Made by a program: the position numbers and the translations under genes | The notes under the pieces: generated by a model | Seen by the model: only the letters and a program-made list of their open reading frames with translations | Told to the model about the DNA's origin: nothing | The model's database searches: none | Source: Emmonsiellopsis sp. PD_33 | Lineage: Eukaryota; Ascomycota; Eurotiomycetes; Onygenales; Ajellomycetaceae | Reading direction: 5' to 3' | Length of the DNA: 33,989 nucleotides | Assembly: GCA_032988165.1 (NCBI GenBank) | Contig: JANTQF010000371.1 | Location: forward strand, 1 to 33,989 | In this document: positions 31,406 to 33,989 of the stretch, one piece after another | How positions within the stretch are numbered: position 1 is the stretch's first letter | How the letters are laid out: every line of letters begins with the position of its first letter

Positions 31406-31900
31406 ATGTCTAACAACATTATAATTAACATGCCAGCCACAGAGAATTTAATGAGAATTGTAAAAAATATAATCTAAAGTATTTATAAGGGTAAATTTAC
31501 AATTCATAATAAAAATAAGAGGGTAAGAAATATAATAATAGTTAAAGATAGTAGCAATTTAGATAGCAGCTCAGCTGTATATAGATAGGTTAGTATTTAT
31601 TTATATCTAGCTAAATTAGAATAATTACTAGAGGAATTAGTAAAAGTCTAATTTAATTCAATTAGAAATATAATGATCTAACTAATTGAATGTTAGCATT
31701 AATTAGATTTAACTAGACTAATAATAATATAAATCTATATAGCTATTTTAACTATTATAATTTCACTAATTATACAGCTAATTTCTCCTCTATTAGGATT
31801 ATTTAACTCACTAATAGTCTTACTCTTACTCATAATTTATGAATATAAAGTCTAGATTAATTATCATATGAAGCTTTATAATAAATATAATACTTAGTAA
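31406..31900 (+). pseudogene. Decayed small membrane-protein-like ORF, unknown
   Basis: ATG 31406 leads a single plus-strand frame to TAG 31853, about 149 codons with roughly eight internal stops (TAA/TAG, TGA absent). Its N-terminus reads MSNNIIINMPATENLMRIV. A helical middle follows (AKLEQLLEELVKV type, if a stop is read as Gln). Two hydrophobic segments then occupy about 31,735-31,845, the second after SPLLGLFN. If the TAG at 31853 was once Gln, the frame continues to the solo LTR at 31901, which would then have inserted into the gene. I do not recognise the family. Confidence 0.35.
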
Positions 31901-32221
31901 TGAAGTGGGGACAGGGTGTGTGTGTCAGGCAGCACTGAACAGGGCAGTGGCAAACACAAGAAAAGAATTGATATTGATGTTGAAGTAGAGAAATGTATTA
32001 GCAATCTATAGTATAAAATAATATAATAATAGAATGATAAGGTAACATACAAAAGAAACAAAAAATCTATCTCAAAGAAGCATATACATGCATGAGAGAG
32101 CTACAAACAAACAGATATGATCCTACAATGAAAGGAAATATCTATCTTCATGATTATACTTAGTGATAAAAACCTCAGTAAAAAATTGATTCAATCTAAT
32201 AGTGGATCCCCACTACAGTAA
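31897..32221 (-). mobile_element. Solo LTR of the Gypsy-B family, reverse orientation, with GTAA duplications
   Basis: Bases 31901-32217 are the reverse complement of the Gypsy-B LTR over its whole length, starting TGAAGTGGGG and ending CCCCACTACA. GTAA at 31897-31900 and 32218-32221 flanks it. Recombination between the two LTRs of a former full element is the usual origin. It is more AT-shifted than the other two copies. Confidence 0.88.
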
Positions 32222-32478
32222 TAGCAATTAATATTAATTTATCTTATACATGCAGTTTAGAAGTAAAATATTATTATTATTATAAAGAAATTCAATTAAC
32301 TCTTTATAAAAGAGGGTAAAATATATTATATAATTCTCTCTATTCTTTTTCTACTTTATCTTAACATTAGTGTCATTTTTCTCATTAAATTCATCAATTA
32401 ACATTTAGATAGGGGTTTGTCCTTTCAATTTTTCCTGAAGAAGCTGTAATAAAACATTATAGAGATTCTAAGTTATTA
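32222..32478. other. AT-rich stretch left of the MITE
   Basis: On the minus strand a coding-like frame from the right of the MITE may continue here for about 90 nt (SSGKIERTNPYLNVN near 32,430-32,390). Beyond that I see nothing. Confidence 0.3.
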
Positions 32479-33027
32479 GAAGAAATTAGGCTGGCTGCTG
32501 AGACTAGGAATTTTCATGTTAGTTTAATTTGATTTTAGTCTCATTTAGTGCCAAAAGATAGTATAAAACATGACTTTAAAGCTTTAAAACATGAAAAATG
32601 ACTAACTCTATATAATCTAAAATGGGACTAAAACTGACTAGACTTTTTTTAGTCCCATTTTAGTCCCATTTAGTCCCATTTCTTGGCAAAAAACTACTAT
32701 TTTTAGTATATTTTTAGTATATTTTTACTATATTTTTAAAAATTTACTAGGATCAGATCCATTTAAAATATTTTTAATTTTAAAAAGTTATTTAAATAAC
32801 ATTTTAATACATTTAAAATATAAAATATTTTAGTTTAAATTGGGACTAGGAAAGTTGGTTTGATTTGGTTACTTTTACACTATATTTTAAGCTTTTGGGA
32901 CCAAACAAAACTAGGTATAAATAAGGAGTAAATGGGACTAAACTGGGACTAATCTTTTAGATAAAGTGACTAAGATTAAATTTAGTCCTAGTTTGGTTTG
33001 GTAATAAAAGGCCAGCCTAGAAGAAAT
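32479..33027. mobile_element. hAT-type MITE with 8-bp target duplication
   Basis: The element spans 32487-33019 (533 bp). Its ends are TAGGCTGGC and GCCAGCCTA, a perfect 9-bp inverted repeat that extends imperfectly inward. GAAGAAAT flanks it on both sides (32479-32486 and 33020-33027). An 8-bp duplication and short inverted ends are typical of the hAT superfamily. It has no transposase ORF. Inside, many copies of TTAGTCCCATTT or its complement occur near both ends. Confidence 0.85.
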
Positions 33028-33770
33028 CAATTAAATTTCCAACTCAGTAACATTTAAATAGTGCAAGATGAAATAGTGACTTAAATATAATAATAAATTA
33101 CCTCTCAAACATTCTTAGATATAGCTCTCAATTGATATATAGAGTAGGCACAGCTATTCTCTAAGAATTTATAATTTTAAGAGATATTTCATATAGTTAA
33201 AACTTATTTATCTCCTTACTTTTTATCTAATATATAGAATAGGCAGTTAATTTTCATTATTAAAATATAATTCTACTAATTCTTTTTCTTCATTTTTAGA
33301 GGTCTATACAGACTAGAATAGTCACATGTAAAGACATACTAATTCTAGGTAAAATGAGTATTAAAATTGACTATTATATAGCTAAATACTCAGTATTTAA
33401 GATTCAGAAGATTAATAAGATCTTTATTAGTAATTTTACTGGAGAAATTAATAAGTATGAGAAATAGCTTATTAATTTCACTGTATAACTCTAATGACTT
33501 TAGTGTAGGTATGAAAGTATTTAATCAATTAATCTTCTCTATTTCATCATTATAATCTATTTTTTTATTTTTATTATTCTTAAGTATTTCAACCTCTTCA
33601 TACTCACCATTCTAAAGGAAGCATTTATTATTAACTTATAATACAAGCCTTTTATCATCTAGAGGATAGTGAGTTAATTTTTAGGTATTAAATAGGCCTT
33701 CTTCATCAATATAATAGTTCAAATTGAACTGGGAGGCACATGCTATAGTGAGCTAACTAGTAGAAGACAT
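33028..33770 (-). pseudogene. Decayed minus-strand ORF interrupted by the MITE, unknown
   Basis: ATG at 33770 (reading MSSTS) opens a minus-strand frame that stays coding-like to about 33,343 with about six stops. It includes the blocks FNLNYYIDEEGLFN, NGEYEEVEILKNNKNKKIDY and KSLELYSEINKLFLILINFS. Coding-like sequence continues, with gaps, to the MITE (FLENSCAYSIYQLRAISKNV near 33,170-33,115). It may resume left of the MITE. I recognise no family; charged, helical content suggests an intracellular protein or a Gag. Confidence 0.35.
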
Positions 33771-33859
33771 GATGTTTCAATAATTTGATATGTGTTTATA
33801 GGGAAATAATGAGGTTGAAAATGAAAGGGAATTAACTGCTTGAGCCAGGTAAAGGACAT

Positions 33860-33989
33860 TCTATTTATCTCTAATGGGTGGAAGGGGGGGGGAAAAGGTC
33901 ATATGTTCCCGGTTGAAAACTTTCCTTTGTATCCTCGTATGCAACATTCGGCCGCCGAGGGCTAAGAGGAACTGAGCCCTAGAGGCTAG
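33860..33989. other. CpG-bearing right edge, probably outside the mutated block
   Basis: After a run of nine or more Gs near 33,890, the last 80 bases contain CCCGG, CTCGT, TTCGGCCGCCGAGG: about five CpGs and a balanced base composition. This contrasts with the preceding 33.9 kb. No ORF can be assigned in so short a piece. Confidence 0.65.

Noticed and set aside
1..33989. CRISPR arrays, tRNA, rRNA or bacterial operon signals
   Set aside because: No regularly spaced repeats with unique spacers, no cloverleaf and no ribosome-binding-site pattern were seen. All coding content is of eukaryotic transposons.

Overview
This window looks like a transposon graveyard from a filamentous ascomycete (Pezizomycotina) or a related fungus. 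Everything I can identify is a mobile element or a decayed ORF beside one. I see no intact host gene, tRNA or rRNA. CpG is almost absent by eye: I noticed one, near 6,310, before about 33,908, and then about five in the last 80 bases. In-frame TGA, TAG and TAA codons sit where conserved Arg, Trp and Gln are expected. This is the signature of RIP-like or methylation-driven C-to-T decay on both strands, and the CpG-bearing right end may be where the silenced block stops.

Layout. (1) Bases 1-5,892: the 3' half of a chromodomain Ty3/gypsy element (Gypsy-A, + strand), with a purine tract and a 3' LTR that begins TGTAATG and ends CATTACA. (2) Bases 5,893-6,275 and 25,592-about 28,950: two pieces of a second gypsy element (Gypsy-C, - strand), split inside its RNase H domain. 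(3) Bases 6,276-25,591: an autonomous Helitron (- strand) filling that split. It carries a Rep-helicase gene with an N-terminal array of Cys-rich modules, and a second gene with a recognisable 59-nt intron. (4) Bases 13,580-25,048: an 11.5-kb LTR retrotransposon (Gypsy-B, + strand) nested in the Helitron's upstream region. It has two 319-bp LTRs, a purine tract and an ACAT target duplication. (5) Bases 28,950-33,989: AT-rich, RIP-worn sequence with unknown decayed ORFs, a reverse solo LTR of the Gypsy-B family with a GTAA duplication, and a hAT-type MITE with an 8-bp duplication.

The most interesting object is Gypsy-B. It encodes Gag-protease, then Pol reached through an apparent -1 frameshift at TTTAAAT. 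Downstream it has a third gene of about 901 codons that stays in one frame from start to end. That gene has two Cys clusters and, near its C-terminus, an HxD...H...R arrangement typical of Fe(II)/2-oxoglutarate dioxygenases. An LTR retrotransposon carrying a putative dioxygenase in the env position, in a genome where its own LTR copies have decayed at CpG sites, suggests (as a hypothesis only) an element-encoded activity against DNA methylation, parallel to the TET/JBP genes linked to fungal KDZ transposons.

Order of events: Gypsy-C came first; the Helitron entered Gypsy-C; Gypsy-B entered the Helitron; Gypsy-A independently entered the left piece of Gypsy-C. Gypsy-A and Gypsy-C are much more heavily mutated than the Helitron and Gypsy-B.
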